Assembly: GCF_011386835.1 (NCBI RefSeq)
Contig: NC_088792.1
Coordinates: forward strand, 113,494,421 to 113,558,420
Direction: 5' to 3'
DNA from: Chrysemys picta bellii
Taxonomy: Eukaryota; Chordata; Testudines; Emydidae
Length of the DNA: 64,000 bases
Both the position numbers and the translations under genes were made by a program. The first letter of the stretch is position 1. Each line of letters opens with the position of its first letter. Below, in pieces: positions 36,993 to 50,750 of the stretch. The notes below the pieces were generated by a model. The model was not told the origin of the DNA, searched no databases, and worked only from the letters and a program-made list of their open reading frames with translations.

Positions 36993-39288
36993 GGCATAGA
37001 CTTGGATATCAGAGATAACATTAAAGTAAAATATGCTCCACTGTTCAAGTAGTACATACAGCTCCCAAATCAAAACACTTCAAGTTTTCAAATAATTTCA
37101 AACAAAACAAAAATGACAGTTATCTAAATATTATCATAGTTCAATCCTCATTTCCGAAAGTTTAACTATTATAATTGGTTATAATAAATTTTCCATTAAA
37201 TGAATGCATTTCATATTTGTGTGCTATCTAATCAGATTGAAATTCCTGTTTTAACAGGTGCCAGCAATCTTGTTTCAGAAACCAAATAAAGCTATACCAT
37301 TCCACAAGGCCATGGAAACCAGCTGTCAGTTGACTCCAGAGGTGTGAGGGATTGAATTCAAGTGACATTATGGATTAACTGAATCTATGCTAATTTAGGT
37401 AATGGTGTTTGCTAATAAGCAGTACATTATTTGCAACATTTGAAATATGATGCAGAACATTTTTTTTTAAATTTGAGTGACCCACTTTAGAAGTTGTTAA
37501 TATTCCTGAAAATTCTGCTGACTAAACAAATTACTTAAAACTTAATGTGGGCTGGTTCTGGATGATGAGAATCAAATCATAACTTGAAAATAATGTCCAT
37601 CACTTCTAAAATATACATGCTATATTGTTGAATGGCTTTCCATGGATTTCAGTGAGAACATTAGTGACTGCTGCACATTAGTTACTACACACCAGTAATC
37701 TGTATGATCATCTCCACTAAACAGTTTGGAGATTATGGTTTGGTGGGAGGGTGATAAGGGACAGACTTGGAAGAGAAAGATCATCAATATGTGCTTTTGT
37801 GAAAATTCTATTTCCAACTATGATTATTGTTCCAATCCTAGCATGGACACAAATTCCTCACTATTCACATCCCTCAAGTGGACTTTTGAAGTCCACTTTA
37901 AACAAATTATCCTAGATTATAATGTCTATTAATGTCGGGGCCTGATTGATAAAGGTATGTAGATATAACTGGGTCAATCTATCTACATGTACATTTCAGA
38001 TCCTGGGGCACACATGCATACTCTAATTAACAAGACTATACCGGGTTGAGGAAAAACAGCTAAAGAATTTCCTTGGGCAAAGGAAGGAGAATAAGTCCTC
38101 ATCCCTAACATGCCCTAAAAACAGGTTTTATTAAATGGAATACATGCCAGGGGCCTCACTTCATGAACACATTTATTGTCCAGACATAACCAAGTATATT
38201 TATTGTTCAAAATGAAAAGTTTTTAATTCTGTAAATAAAAAAATAGGACAAATACAATAATCAAATCCCCAGTCTACCAGCTAGCAAAGTCTCCTACACT
38301 CTATCACCATTGACACCAATATGCTTATCACTTGAGCTTGCTTTTTTTCCTTTAATAAACTTGAATACCTACTCAAGGAAATTTTGGACAAGCAAGTCTC
38401 AGTTTGTTAAAGTCACAATCAACTGATGCCGTGTCGACTGGACAGGAGGGCAAGTCTTAGGAACTGTCAGTTTTTTAAATTTAAACTGCCCTGTCTTCCG
38501 TAATTATCTTTCTACCATTTTGATCCAACTCACTGTGACAATTTGCTTCAGACAGATTTTGAAAAGAAATCTGGATCTTCAGTTTTAAATACTGGAAGAG
38601 AAGTATCAGTCACATACTAGCAGCCAAGTTTCAGTCTCTATTTCCTGTTCTGGGATTAAGAAGTATCTAAATGACTTCGAAGCCCAAATCCCACTGACCT
38701 TCAATGAGACTTCAGGCTCTTAAGTGCCTAAAACTCTTCTGAAAATTAGACTAAAGCCTTTAAATATTTTACTCCTGAGCTCCATTTATCACCTTCATAT
38801 CTTGAATCAGTCAAGTTGGTTAAATAATGGATAAAATTAATAGCTTCTCTAAATTGTTTTTTGGTTTTGTTCTTTGGTAGTTCCTTTGTTAATTATATCA
38901 AACCAGTTTTCATTTAGACTGCAACAGCAGTCCCTCTGACATCCTATTTAATTTAAATTAAAAAAAAAAGTTGTGTGTTATGTAGAGACCTTTGTGTGAA
39001 ATCCATGCTATATTTTGATCTACTCATACTCACTATAAATTATTGTGGTAGTTGCATGTAACAGACAACTTTCTTGAGTTTTTCCACTCAGTTTCATTGG
39101 GAAGATGAATCCTCAAGCCTCTTTTTTTCTATCAATCAACTTGATGGTAATTGCAGAAGACTAAACTTCCATCTTACTTTAGGATGTCATGTGTTACTTC
39201 TTTCTCAGTGAGGTTTAAATAATGAGCTGAATGCTTGTGTTTCAGAATTTTAGGAGGTTCCAACAGACGAGTTTTCTTTCTTCCCCCA

Positions 39289-40504
39289 TGTGACACTGCA
39301 TCCCGTATTCTTCATAAAAATATTGTTGTAATATGAATAGGACATAACTAAGATGTTTTATGGGAGATGGGTCATATGAGATATCATTGGAAAGGCTAGG
39401 ATTTGCTGAACGTGATTATCAAATTTGTATGCATGTGTCAATTCTGTATCTGAAGTTAGGAATATTGACTATGTAACAATTACAATTGTGTATGTACCTG
39501 GGGAAGGTGCACCAGAGAGTAGGCAATCAGCTTGAATGGGCCATTACGATAGACAATAGAATAGGTCTTGAAGATGCTGATCGCTCATCTTCCTAGACTT
39601 CCTGTGGACATTACAAATAAGCCTGGTCTCATAGTGGCTTTAACACTGCAAGGTCATATAATAATGTCACCTAGTATGAAGTACCACCTTGGACACTGCT
39701 GGTATTTTTCCACTGGAAACAAAGGATTCCCGCCTTATGTAAATACTATTTAAGGCTGGGAAGTGAGTCAATCAGGGCTATTCTCCATGGCCTCCCCCAG
39801 AAGGAAGACTGCTGAAAGCACCTGAAGAGACAAAGGAACTAAGCTAGGGAAAAGCAAGGGCTGAGTCCAGCTGAGACGGGGTCTAGCCGGTAAAGAGAAA
39901 TAACTGGAACTCTGAGCTTCAGAAACTCTGCAGCCTGCCTAAAACAACATTTAAGGTGAGAAATTACTATTGGTAATCTGTTTCTTTAGCGTATTAAGCT
40001 TAGTTTGTGTGTTTTGCTCAGAAATCTGCTTTGTTCTCTCTGCTACACCTTATAATCGCTTAAAATTTACCTTTTGTAGTTAATAAACTTATTTCTTGTT
40101 TATACCAAAAACCCAGTTTGTGCAATTCATAACTGTGGGGGAGGGAGGGAAGAGAAGAGCTGTGCATATCTCCCTCCACATAGAGGGAAGGGGTGATTTT
40201 TATGACCTTACGCTATCTAGATCTCTATACAGCGTAAGACAATATTATTTTGGGTTTCCACTCTAGAGGGTGTGTGCACAGAAGAGCTGGGCATTCCCCT
40301 AGCTGAGCCGTCCCACAGAGAGCTAATCGTAGACTCAGATTCTGCAGCTGAGCGTGTCCCTGCCTGTGTGTGTGCTGGAAAGAGGCTTGAGAGCCTGTCA
40401 CAGCAGCATGGAATAGTAAGGGAAACCCAGGCTGGTAGGACAGCAGGCTCAGTGGGACCCCAGCACATCCGGTGGCACCCTGAAAGGGGGCCCAACCCAT
40501 AACA
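39289..40504 (+). mobile_element. Solo LTR, copy 2
   Basis: 1216 bp beginning TGTGACACTGCA and ending CCATAACA, with a perfect 5-bp duplication CCCCA (39284-39288 and 40505-40509). It is the same family as copy 1 at 25600. A TATA-like CTATTTAAGG lies near 39747, and the AATAAA signal at 40082-40087 is followed by CTTATTTCTTG. There are no internal genes. It is also antisense to TMEM245. Confidence 0.85.
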
Positions 40505-40899
40505 CCCCATTTATCTTCATTGTCTGAACAAATGACAAAGACCTCTTTTGCCATACTTCTCTCTGCGTTCTTTGATAACACCTTCAGCAACTTGATCACA
40601 ACGTGCTGTAGTTTTCTTGGAAGAAATGAAAAAATCCATTTCCACCCGCCCTCCACTGATACTTTAAGTACCCATTATGAGGGTCACATCTCTTGTTTCA
40701 CTAATTGTTTTGCATTTATGTCAGTGCAAATTCTGTTATTTGCACCATCTAGTAATGAAACAGAGTTTAAATCTGTCGGAGGAAGTGTATTCAGCACAAG
40801 GTGCTTCAATTATCTCTGCAAATTGCTGACTGAAGGCAATGTCAGCAAAAAGCTGTGACTTCAAGTTCAAGTCCTTGCTTTCAGTTGATTTTATATTTA

Positions 40900-41225
40900 C
40901 TGCTGGGGGAATTCTAACACCACTGCGCATACGCAGAATTCATGTCCATCGCAGAATTATTCCCCCCCCCTGCAGAAAATACATTTCCCAAGAAGTGCTG
41001 CAATTCTGCTTGTCACCCACCAGAGGCTGCTCTAGCATCAGAACAGTCAGCAGCGTTCATCACAGCACTAGGCCCGCAGAGCTAGATTAAGACAGACAGA
41101 GTGGGGCACACAGGGCTGCTGAGGGTGGGGGGGGGGTCAGAGGCTGGGGTTCAGAAGGGCTAGTGGGGGGAGACAGACTGGGTTGCAGGCTCAGGAGCTA
41201 GTGGCATGACAGCACTGAGCCAGAG
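40900..41225. mobile_element. Left-end fragment of the TA-flanked DNA element
   Basis: TGCTGGGGGAATTCTAACAC, then CAGAATTATTCCCCCCC and GTGCTGCAATTCTGCTTGTC, align with the left third of 26919-27867. The right terminus (CAGTATTCCCCCAGGAC) is not present, so the copy is truncated. Confidence 0.6.
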
Positions 41226-42823
41226 CTGAATAGGAGAAGGGCTGCAAAACGGAAATACAAAGTAAAACGTGATAGAAGTTTAAACCTCGGTCACAAGATA
41301 TGGAAAATATGCTGTACAAAGCAGCAGACTGAAAAAGTAGACTTAATATCATGATTAATATTTAGACTTAAAAGATAAGTGATTTGTACAAGAGAAATTT
41401 CAATGGAATGAAGAGGATGGAGGCCAGACTGAAGGAAAGGAAATCAAGACATTATAAACAGATACCCCAGTTCAAGGAACTGAGATAAAAGGGAAAAAGA
41501 AGACTGGCTAAAAAGAAATGGAGTTGGCAAGTTGAGAAGTTTACCATCTTAACTTTGCTTTTTCCTGAGTTTTCACAGCACCATATTTACAACCTCAATG
41601 TTCTTATCTTGAGCAACTTAAGTTGATCAAAAATGAATGGGGCTTGCATGCATCTTCAGATTCCTCATTGAATTAAGCAGGGTCTTTCCCTTGGTTTACT
41701 GCAAATGCTCATTTTACATTTAAAACACAGAAGTTAATGTGCATGAAAGCTCAAAGAAGTGCCTAAAGTGTATTTAGTTTCAAATGTAGGTAAAATAATT
41801 TCATTCAAACATGGGGACAGTGTGAAGCATTTTTCATCCAAATTTCAGCTTTAAAATGAAAGATTAGTTTCTGAAGTGCATAGTCATTTTCATGGTTGTA
41901 TAATGTAATTAAATTACAGTTAGGACACTCGTGTATAGCCAAATCACAACCTATTTTCACTAGGACTCTGACAGTAAAATACTGAACTTAGAGAGACTGT
42001 CCCAAATTTCAACTTTCTACCTCATGTTTCTAAGATGCTTCAGCTGTTTAAAACAAGTCTTTAATTACAGCAAAAAGTATTTGAACTCCTTTCATTCAAT
42101 AATGAACTATTTTTGCTCAAAAAAACAATTCACCAATGACCAGAGACCAAACCTAGAAAATTTCAGGGAAAAGCATCTTAAGATTTCTGATCTTCCCCCT
42201 CCCACTAATACTTGTTAAAACAGTTTAGCAAATATGGTTACAAGTACTACTTAAGTTTATGCCCTAATCAGCCTGAGGTTAGGAAGAATAACTGTCTGTA
42301 TGAAACAATAAATAATTGGGTAGGTGTGCATGGAGAAAGGCAGGTAGAGGAGAAGAGAACTCTGGGTGTCATATTCCTCTGAAGCTTCCAGTTTCAGCCA
42401 ATGAAAGAGGCAGAATACTGGACTGATGAATCACTTTTTTCCTAGTATGGCAAATTCTAGGTTCCTATTACAGAGGCCTATATATTTGTAACAAACTCAT
42501 GGATTATATTTACTAACAAAAAAAGTTAATTAAAGGCAAGAGAAGAGATCATTACTCTATATTTTTTCTATATCTAACAACATTCCCCACAAAAAGGGGG
42601 GGAAAAAATGAGTGTATGAATACCTTCAACTCCCTAAAACAAAATTCAGCTGTATGGGCCTGGTTTGCAATGATCCCTTCTCAGAACTCCATTGAATCTA
42701 AGGGGACAACACCCACACAGATTAAGGACAAGGGTCTAGATTTCCCTCAAAACATGAATGCACAAAAGAAATGGCCTACTTCCTAACTCTTTGGATTGAC
42801 AATACAAAATATTTTGTAATAAC

Positions 42824-42957
42824 TAATACCACCTTATATTTACAGTGCCTGTCATCCCAAAGCACTTTACAGACTGACAGATCATAAAGATGCATGTAAC
42901 TTCATTCATGTGAGTAAAGTTACATACATGCTTAAGTGTTTGCAGGATTGGGACACC
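42824..42957. repeat. Old interspersed repeat fragments
   Basis: TACCACCTTATATTTACAGTGCC then CATCCCAAAGCACTTTACAG resembles the common old repeat with ...TCTCAAAGCACTTTACAAA. It is followed by GTGAGTAAAGTTACATACAT and GCTTAAGTGTTTGCAGGATT, part of another old palindromic family. Confidence 0.35.
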
Positions 42958-43090
42958 TATATAAATTTATATTTAAAATAGTAAAAAGGGTGTCTATTAA
43001 CATTTTAAGCACCTTTGATATAAATTACAAAAAAACAGAGACAGAAGGATCACCTCTCCCAATCAAGGCTGGTAAAAATACCAAACCTGA

Positions 43091-43170
43091 AAAAAAGAGC
43101 TCTCTGTAGCGCAAAAGTTTTGTCTCTTTCACCAATAAAAGATATTACCTCACCCAACTTGTCTCGGTGG
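43091..43170. repeat. Fragment of the TTGTCTCTCTCACC foldback family
   Basis: TTTTGTCTCTTTCACCAATA followed by AAAAGATATTACCTCACCCA matches the right arm of the foldbacks at 48479-48675 and 52572-52771. Confidence 0.6.
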
Positions 43171-43989
43171 TAAAAATAGACTGGAGTAGAACAGAGCAGC
43201 TATTTAAGATTACAGAGCATCTTTGTGCAACAGTTTAGAATTGGAAGAATAACTAAGCAGAAAGTAATAATTGAAATTGGCATATGGCTAAAATACTGGG
43301 ACATAGCACGTGTGCTATTGCAACAGATCAGGGGTGCTGGACAATTTGTATAGTGGAGGTAGTGAGAGCCATTGAACCAAACTGTAAACCCTGTATATGA
43401 TGGAAACCACTTCAAGCCCACACCCCCAGTTCCAGCACCTATGCAACAAATGCTGAGGTTCAATATTATATAAACTGTTAAATAGCACACTCTTGAACCT
43501 CAAGTAAAACATTTAATGACATTTAATGTATTTGCTCTGAATGAGACTTTCAAAGTCACATCCACTCTAGATGACCACAAGAGATTCCATGGCATTCTAT
43601 GTAAGCAGTAAAGTTTACTTCAGTGTCCCTAAAATTTCCTTTTCCTGCCAGTGTTGTGCAGCGTACTCTGCAACATCCTAGAGTAAAAGCTGTGCACACA
43701 TATTGGGAAGAGCTTTTGGGAAGGGCCTGCAGATTCCCTAAGATGAAAACCACCACATAAATTAAAGATGTCTGTCAATAAGGAATATTGTTTGAAGGGC
43801 AATATGATTTTTATTAAAAGCACCATGCTGTCCCTTAAGTATCCCACTAACCCCTACCACAATTCCCATCTAGCATCCAGGTAGCTAGAAGTGTGGTTAG
43901 CAGTGGCTGCGCAACATGGTATTCCTGTGATGTTTAAGGTAGGTCTCTATCCTAATGTAGGATACATCCTAATGTAGATGCCACTTAGC

Positions 43990-44627
43990 TAGGGCCATAC
44001 CAAATTCATGGCCATGAAAAATGTGTCATGGACCGTGAAATCTTGTCTTGTGTGTTTTTACCCTATACTATACAGATTTCATGGGTGAGACAAGCGTTTC
44101 TCAAATTGAGGGTCCTGACGCAAAAGGGAGATATAGGGAGGTCACAGTTATTTCAGGAGGTCACAGTATTGCCACCCTTACTTCTGCTCTGCCTTCAGAG
44201 CTGGGTGGCCAGAGAGCGGCAGCTGTTGGCTGGGTACCCAGCTCTGAAGGCATCATCCTGCCAACAGCAGCGCAGAAGTAAGGGTGACAATACCATACCA
44301 TGCCATCTTTACTTCTGCGTTGCTGCTGGCGGCGGCTCTGCCTTCCGAGCTGGGATCCCAGCCAGCAGCCGCCACTCTCCAGCTGTCCAGCTCTGAAGGC
44401 AGCATCGCCGCCAGCAGCGGCACAGAGATAAGGGTAGCAGTACTCAAGCCCCCCTACAATAACCTTGTGACACCTCCCCACAACTCCTTTTTGTGTCAGC
44501 AACCCTACAATTACAACACAGTGAAATTTCAGATTTAAATAACTGAAATCACGAAACTTACAATGTTTAAAGTCCTGTGGCTATGAAATTGACCAAAATG
44601 GACGTGAATTTAGTAGGACCCTAGCTA
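43990..44627. mobile_element. Inverted-repeat DNA element (hAT-like)
   Basis: The ends are TAGGGCCATACCAAATTCAT and GTGAATTTAGTAGGACCCTA. Inside are several mutually inverted GC-rich blocks (TTCAGAGCTGGGTGGCC, CCAGCTCTGAAGGCATC and related). The interior is noncoding, and open frames here arise from the palindromic core. No clear target duplication is visible. Confidence 0.6.
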
Positions 44628-45054
44628 TAGTTTATACCATCAATTCAGTGAGCAAAATAAACTGGCAAAAGCACATTTTTGTTATTCTTGTATCTAGACT
44701 AGAGCTTTTGCCAGTACAAAAATATTGCAAAAACAAAACCACACCACTAGAGTATATTGATCAGAAAAAGTTTCTAGTGCAGAGACAGGTGAAGTGAAAG
44801 TGATGCTAGCCTTCCCCATGCCTTTCCAAGCAATACCAACAGTGATTTCATATTGAGGCTGGTTCTGGTCCCCTTTCAATCATTCCAGGTTTGAGCTTTA
44901 CGACTGGGAATCCACAAGTGTTTAGACTCCTAACTCCCCGATTAAAATCAATAGTATTTATTTAGGCACCTGACTCCTACTGTGAATCCTACCAAGAGAC
45001 TTCCATGCCTAACTCCCACTGATTTCACTGTTGTGGATCCCACCCTGCTTATCA

Positions 45055-46137
<1,083 letters not shown>

Positions 46138-46270
46138 CTAGGCGATTGTGATGCTGGGAGCGTAAGTTCGTTAGACGAGAGAGTGCAGAGGAAGCCGGGA
46201 AATGCACGCGCTCGGGGCGGGGGAGCCTGACGGTGGGGCTTTCCTAGCGGCGGTGATTGGTGAAGCAGGG

Positions 46271-46288
46271 GATGGTGGGAGATGTAGT
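46271..46288 (+). promoter_or_regulatory. ZNF143/THAP11-type site 3 (diverged)
   Basis: GATGGTGGGAGATGTAGT shares 16 of 18 positions with site 1 and has the same orientation. A fourth, half-preserved copy (GATGCTGGGAGCGTAAG) lies at about 46150. The array spans about 245 bp immediately 5' of the gene. Confidence 0.5.
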
Positions 46289-46449
46289 TCCTTGTGCATT
46301 TACAGCCCAGCGCATAGGTTCTCTCACATGGATTTAAAGGTGAGCAACTGGGCATGGGTGAAATTTTTGCTCCTTTATTATTAAATGCAGCTGGAAAAGT
46401 GGGGTGAGGCGTTAAGATTCTTTTATTTCTGTATACACATATAAAAGGT

Positions 46450-46782
46450 CAGGGCCGCCCAGAGGATTCAGCAGGGCCACCCCGGGGATCAAGTGGGGCA
46501 ATTTGCCCCACAGGGGCCCCCATATAGTATTCTACAGTATTGCAACTTTTTTATAGAAGGGGGCCCCCAAATTGCTTTGCCCCAGGCTCCCTGAATCCCA
46601 GCCGCCCAGAGGATTCAGGGGGTCTGGGGCAAAGCAATTTCGGGGGCCCCTTCCATAAAAAAAAGTTGCAATACTATAGAATACTATATTCTCGTGGGGG
46701 CCTCTGTGGGGCCCGGGGCCTGGGGCAAATTGCCCTACTTGCCACCCCTCCCCCCCCCCCCCCCCCCCACAGGGCAGCCCTG
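46450..46782. mobile_element. hAT-type foldback element
   Basis: The ends are CAGGGCCGCCC and GGGCAGCCCTG, with flanks TAAAAGGT (46442-46449) and TAAAAGGA (46783-46790) forming an 8-bp duplication, 7 of 8 matching. The interior is an inverted pair containing AGTATTCTACAGTATTGCAA and TTGCAATACTATAGAATACT. A 19-base C-run lies at 46750-46768. Confidence 0.8.
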
Positions 46783-47515
46783 TAAAAGGAACAGGTCCTG
46801 TTTATTCAGGAAGACTCAACTAGAATTTTTAGGTCCTGAATCATCTGTAATTAAATTAGTTGAAGCAGAAACAGTTCAGTGTATCCACACTAACTGATGT
46901 GATTTAAGTTTTGTTCCACATCTACCCTAGTAGCACAGTCCTAACACATATTGATTGCATTCCCACAATTCCTGGGTACGTTTCCAGAAGCTGTCCCTTT
47001 CGGGGAATTTCATATAGCCACTCAAACACTGAGAGACAGTAGGGGATGGAGTAGCCTGCATTTCCTCTTGTCTGTATCCACTCTGGCACTACACTAGTTT
47101 GGATTGAACTAATTAAGTATTCACTGTGTATTTAGCCTGATGAAAAGTAGTTTGTTCTACTTGGTTATTATACCATTTGTAAACAATCTGGAGTGTTATT
47201 GTGTGTGGACAAAAAGTATTCTACAAAGGGTCTAGATACTGTAACTGGTTTAATATTCTTGGTGTAGCCCAGGCCTTTGTGTCTACACACAAAAGCATTT
47301 GTAATGTTTCACAAGTGTTCCAAGTACAGTATCTTTGCAAGTACACTAACTCTGAGTAAGTCTTATAAGGCTGCTGTCCACACCACTTCTGTTCAAACCC
47401 TTTGATTCCTAGGTGGTGCACCTGCACTAATTAAGTTAGTCCCAACAAAATCCCACAGTGCTTCAGTCCTATCAGGTGCCAAAGCCATAGGTACTACAGC
47501 CATGAAAGTTACATG

Positions 47516-48447
47516 ATCAGGGCCAGCTCTAGGTTTTTTGCCGCCCCAAGCAAAAACATTTCTGGCTACCCTCCACCCCAGCCCTGGGCTCTCACTTCCC
47601 CCCCGCCACCCGCACCCCCTGCCGCCCCAGCCCTGGGCTCTCTCTTCCCCCCCACCCACCCGCACCCCCTGCCGCCCTAGCCCTGGGCTCTCTCTTCCTC
47701 CCCCCACCCGCACCCCCTGCCGCCCCAGTGCTGGGCTCTCCACCCCACCCCACCCGCACCCCCTGCCGCCCCAGCCCTGGGCTCCCCCCCACCAGTGCTG
47801 ACTCCGCCCACTCCCCCCTCACCTCCAGCCGGTCCGGCGCTGGCAGGGTCGGGGTAAGCAGCGGGGCTCCCGGGCCGCACCTCAGCCCAGGGTCCCTCCA
47901 GCCAGGGCTCCCGCCTCCAGAACCAGCAGGAACCCGAGAGGGCAGAGCTGGGGGACCGCCCCAGCAGGGGGCTGAGGAGCCAGGGCAGGGTAGCCCCAGA
48001 GGGAGCGGAGCCCCGGAGAGCGGGACGCAGGCCCCGCATGGCAGCACCCCGCCCTCTATGGCCCCGCTGCTGCTGCTGCTTCTGGCCACCCTGCCGCAGT
48101 CCTTGGGCAGCTTGGGCTGCTTCGCCCAGCCCTGGCTGTGGCGATGGGGGGCAGCCGCCCTGCGGCACCTGCAGGCGGCTCCATGTGCCACATGGGGCGG
48201 CCCCCAGCCCGAGTGTCCCCTGCTCGGAACCTGCCCGGCCCAGCCACAAGGTGTGAGCGCGGCTCCCCCGCAGCTCAAATTGCAGTGCCCCCAGGGCACC
48301 CCCCGCGCACGACGCGCTGCTGCTGCCAGGGCTGGCTCTAGGCTTTTGCTGCGGGAAGCAAAAAAAAAAAAATGGCCAGAATACCGCCCTTGAAAATGTG
48401 CCGCCCCAAGCATGTGCTTGGTTTGCTGGTGCATAGAGCCAGCCCTG
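47516..48447. mobile_element. hAT-type element with GC-rich core, copy A
   Basis: A perfect 8-bp duplication GTTACATG is present (47508-47515 and 48448-48455). The left end ATCAGGGCCAGCTCTAGG...GCCGCCCCAAGCAAAAA faces the right end GCCGCCCCAAGCATGTGCTT...AGAGCCAGCCCTG. The interior (about 47580-48330) is extremely GC-rich. It begins with a tandem repeat and gives long open frames on several strands (up to about 346 codons on the minus strand) that look like compositional artefacts. Copy B is at 53146. Confidence 0.85.
47576..47790. repeat. GC-rich minisatellite, about 50-bp unit
   Basis: Four to five units are built on CCGCACCCCCTGCCGCCCCA followed by GCCCTGGGCTCTC and a C-rich spacer of variable length. 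It lies inside the hAT element, just within its left end. Confidence 0.85.
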
Positions 48448-48478
48448 GTTACATGTGTTGAATACTGGTGAAAGAAGA

Positions 48479-48675
48479 TGGGTGAGGTAATATCTTTTAT
48501 TAGACCAACCTGTGTTGGTGAGAGAGACAAGCTTTCAAGCACAGAGATCTGAAGAAGAGCTCTGTGTAAGCTCGAAAGCTTGTCTCTCTCACCAACAGAA
48601 GTTGGTCCAATAAAAGATATTACCTCACCCACCCTGTCTCTCTAATATCCTGGGACCAACACGGCTACAACAATA
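48479..48675. repeat. Foldback interspersed repeat, copy 1
   Basis: The left arm GGTGAGGTAATATCTTTTAT...GGTGAGAGAGACAAGCTTTC is mirrored by GAAAGCTTGTCTCTCTCACC...ATAAAAGATATTACCTCACC around a short AAGAAGAGCTCTG loop. The tail CCTGGGACCAACACGGCTAC is present. It begins 24 bp after the hAT duplication at 48455. Confidence 0.8.
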
Positions 48676-48872
48676 TTGAGTAGTGATAGCACTTTCAAAG
48701 CTCCATAGGTAACACTGTTGAAATTTGTATTTAAAACAGAGATATTCTTTGATTTGGATGAAGTATATGTCTTCCCCGAAATTACAGCACGTGTGAGTAA
48801 AACTTGAATGTGAGAATTTACATTTAAATCAGTTATAACAGGACTGACCTCACTGCAGGGTCTGAGTATGTG

Positions 48873-49155
48873 GAGCTAAGGGTGTGATCCCCTAGGTGTG
48901 ATCCTAGGTCGCATAGAGATATGCTAGCTCAATAGTATAGCCAGGTTAGCACAGGCAGCAGCAAGCAGCAGCACGGGCTAGCCATGCCAAATATAAACCA
49001 ACTTGAATCCTGTGGGTATATAGTCTACACAGCTATCCAGGCCGCCATTTGCCACTGCCCGTGCTATCACAGCTACGTTACTATTTTTAGCACATTAGAT
49101 CAATGAAAGCTAGTGCAAGTACGTCTACGCAAGCTGGGAATCACACCCCTAGCTC
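48873..49155. mobile_element. MITE-like inverted-repeat element
   Basis: The ends are GAGCTAAGGGTGTGATCC and GGAATCACACCCCTAGCTC, about 283 bp apart. CTACGTTACTATTTTTAGCA and ATGCTAGCTCAATAGTATAG inner sequences are partly inverted. The superfamily is not determined. Confidence 0.55.
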
Positions 49156-50504
49156 ATAAGCAGAGGTGTAGCCTGTGAGTGCTGTGATATACTCATGCCC
49201 TCCAGGTGTCTGCTGGGTGCTCTGTGTACCATGTGCTGTAGACACATAACAGATACAATTACCTAAGTCCTGCATAAAGATAATAGAGTATAGTTGGGGT
49301 CCCCTCTACACCATCATCCAGCTGTGTACATGCATTTGCTCCCAAACCTCTTTGCTTGCAAGGACACTGCTATAGCCTACAGCTGGGCCTCTGCCAGTAA
49401 CAGGTTGTTTCCCTGCCCATCTCTCAGACCCAGCTATCAGGCTGTCTGCTACCAAGCCTTCCTGCCACAACCACAACCAACTTTCAGGCAGCTGTTTCCT
49501 GCCTGCTGTTAATGTGCATATAACCTGCACTTACAGTGTGACTATCCATCTTCCTCCTCTCTCTGGACCGCAGACACTAGAACCTCGATTTTACAAATAT
49601 CTTTCTAACGAACGACCAGTCCTAGGAACCATTTTTCTTAATGGGAAAAAAATCACATAAAGAAAGTGATGTTTATAAAGAACAAATCAACATCCCTTTA
49701 CATTCCAGTGCCTTCAATGCCTTGGAGATCACTTTGCAGTGGTTTAAAGGACAAGAAGAAAGTGTTGCAGTGCACCATACTATAATTTATACATCCTACC
49801 TACTGTAATTTTGAAAAGTTCAATTTTATGAACTACTCAATCCCCAATTAATAAAATAAAATAAAACTACTGTACAGAGTTATGAGTCGACTGCAACTTT
49901 TGAGATACCAGAATTAGTTTTAGCTCAGGCAGTAGAGGATCATGCTTTTAGAGCAATAGGTTCCACCAGGGATATTGCATTATCAGTGATGGTCCATATG
50001 AGGATTTGAACCGCAATGGACCTCAGAATTCATTCATCCTTTATGTGTCTTCTGAACCTGGTCCCCCCTCATCCCAGCATATTACTTTCTAATTCTGTAT
50101 GCTGCGAGTTATGCAACCTTCAATGGTCGGGATGCTGAACTGTGTAACACAGTGCCCTCCATGGTCTACATCCTTTTCCTCCAGCTCAGTCAGGGTGGAG
50201 GAAATGTACCCACAAATAAGCCAGCTAGTTCATTACAATAAGTTTGATCCAAATTAATTAAAAATAGGCGCTTTAAGACAATGTTTTGTGACTGCAAACT
50301 TTTTGGAGACTTTTTAGCTGAAGTGGTCCCTCGAGAACCCAAACTTTGCACACTACCTCTATCACTATGACTTTTATTTAGGCTGTATTTGAAGAAATTA
50401 GGCTGTAATTAAAAAAAGTGTTATGATTATACTTAGAACCAGTATGTTTGTAACAGGTGCTGATAATTTTAAAATGTATAGCAGTCTTTTCTTTCTTTCT
50501 CAAC

Positions 50505-50750
50505 ACGTTTTCCCATTTACACGGAGTTGGAGGTAGCCACAATTCTTTGCCACTCCTTCCGATCCATAGCACGGATCATAGATCCCGGAATACCAATCGT
50601 TTTCTCTTCAAACTTCTCCTGACAGAGTCATTCCATTGTATCCTCAGTATTTTCCTTCTAACCATTACCTCAACTACCTCTCCTGAATTACCTGTAAATG
50701 AACCTACGTTCCAGGTTCCAATTTCCTGCTCTTTGCTACTTTGTTCCTGA
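50505..50750 (-). pseudogene. Deleted LINE remnant: endonuclease start joined to C-terminal tail
   Basis: On the minus strand the frame reads GTWNVGSFTGNSGEVVEVMV then RRKI, the start of an RTE-type LINE endonuclease. It then jumps to RIQWNDSVRRSLKRKRLVF and, after a stop, DRKEW-like W-rich sequence (GRSGKELWL), which resembles the extreme C-terminus of the same class. The middle of the element, about 2.5 kb or more of catalytic sequence, is missing. Confidence 0.55.

Noticed and set aside
47592..48632. 346-codon open frame on the minus strand, and several plus-strand frames, as a new gene
   Set aside because: They run through the terminal repeats, the minisatellite and the GC-rich core of a hAT element with a perfect target duplication, and into the next repeat. 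Composition explains the openness.
49570..49850. Tigger/pogo-like element starting ACCTCGATTTTAC
   Set aside because: The left end resembles such elements, but no matching inverted right end or TA-flanked boundary could be read.
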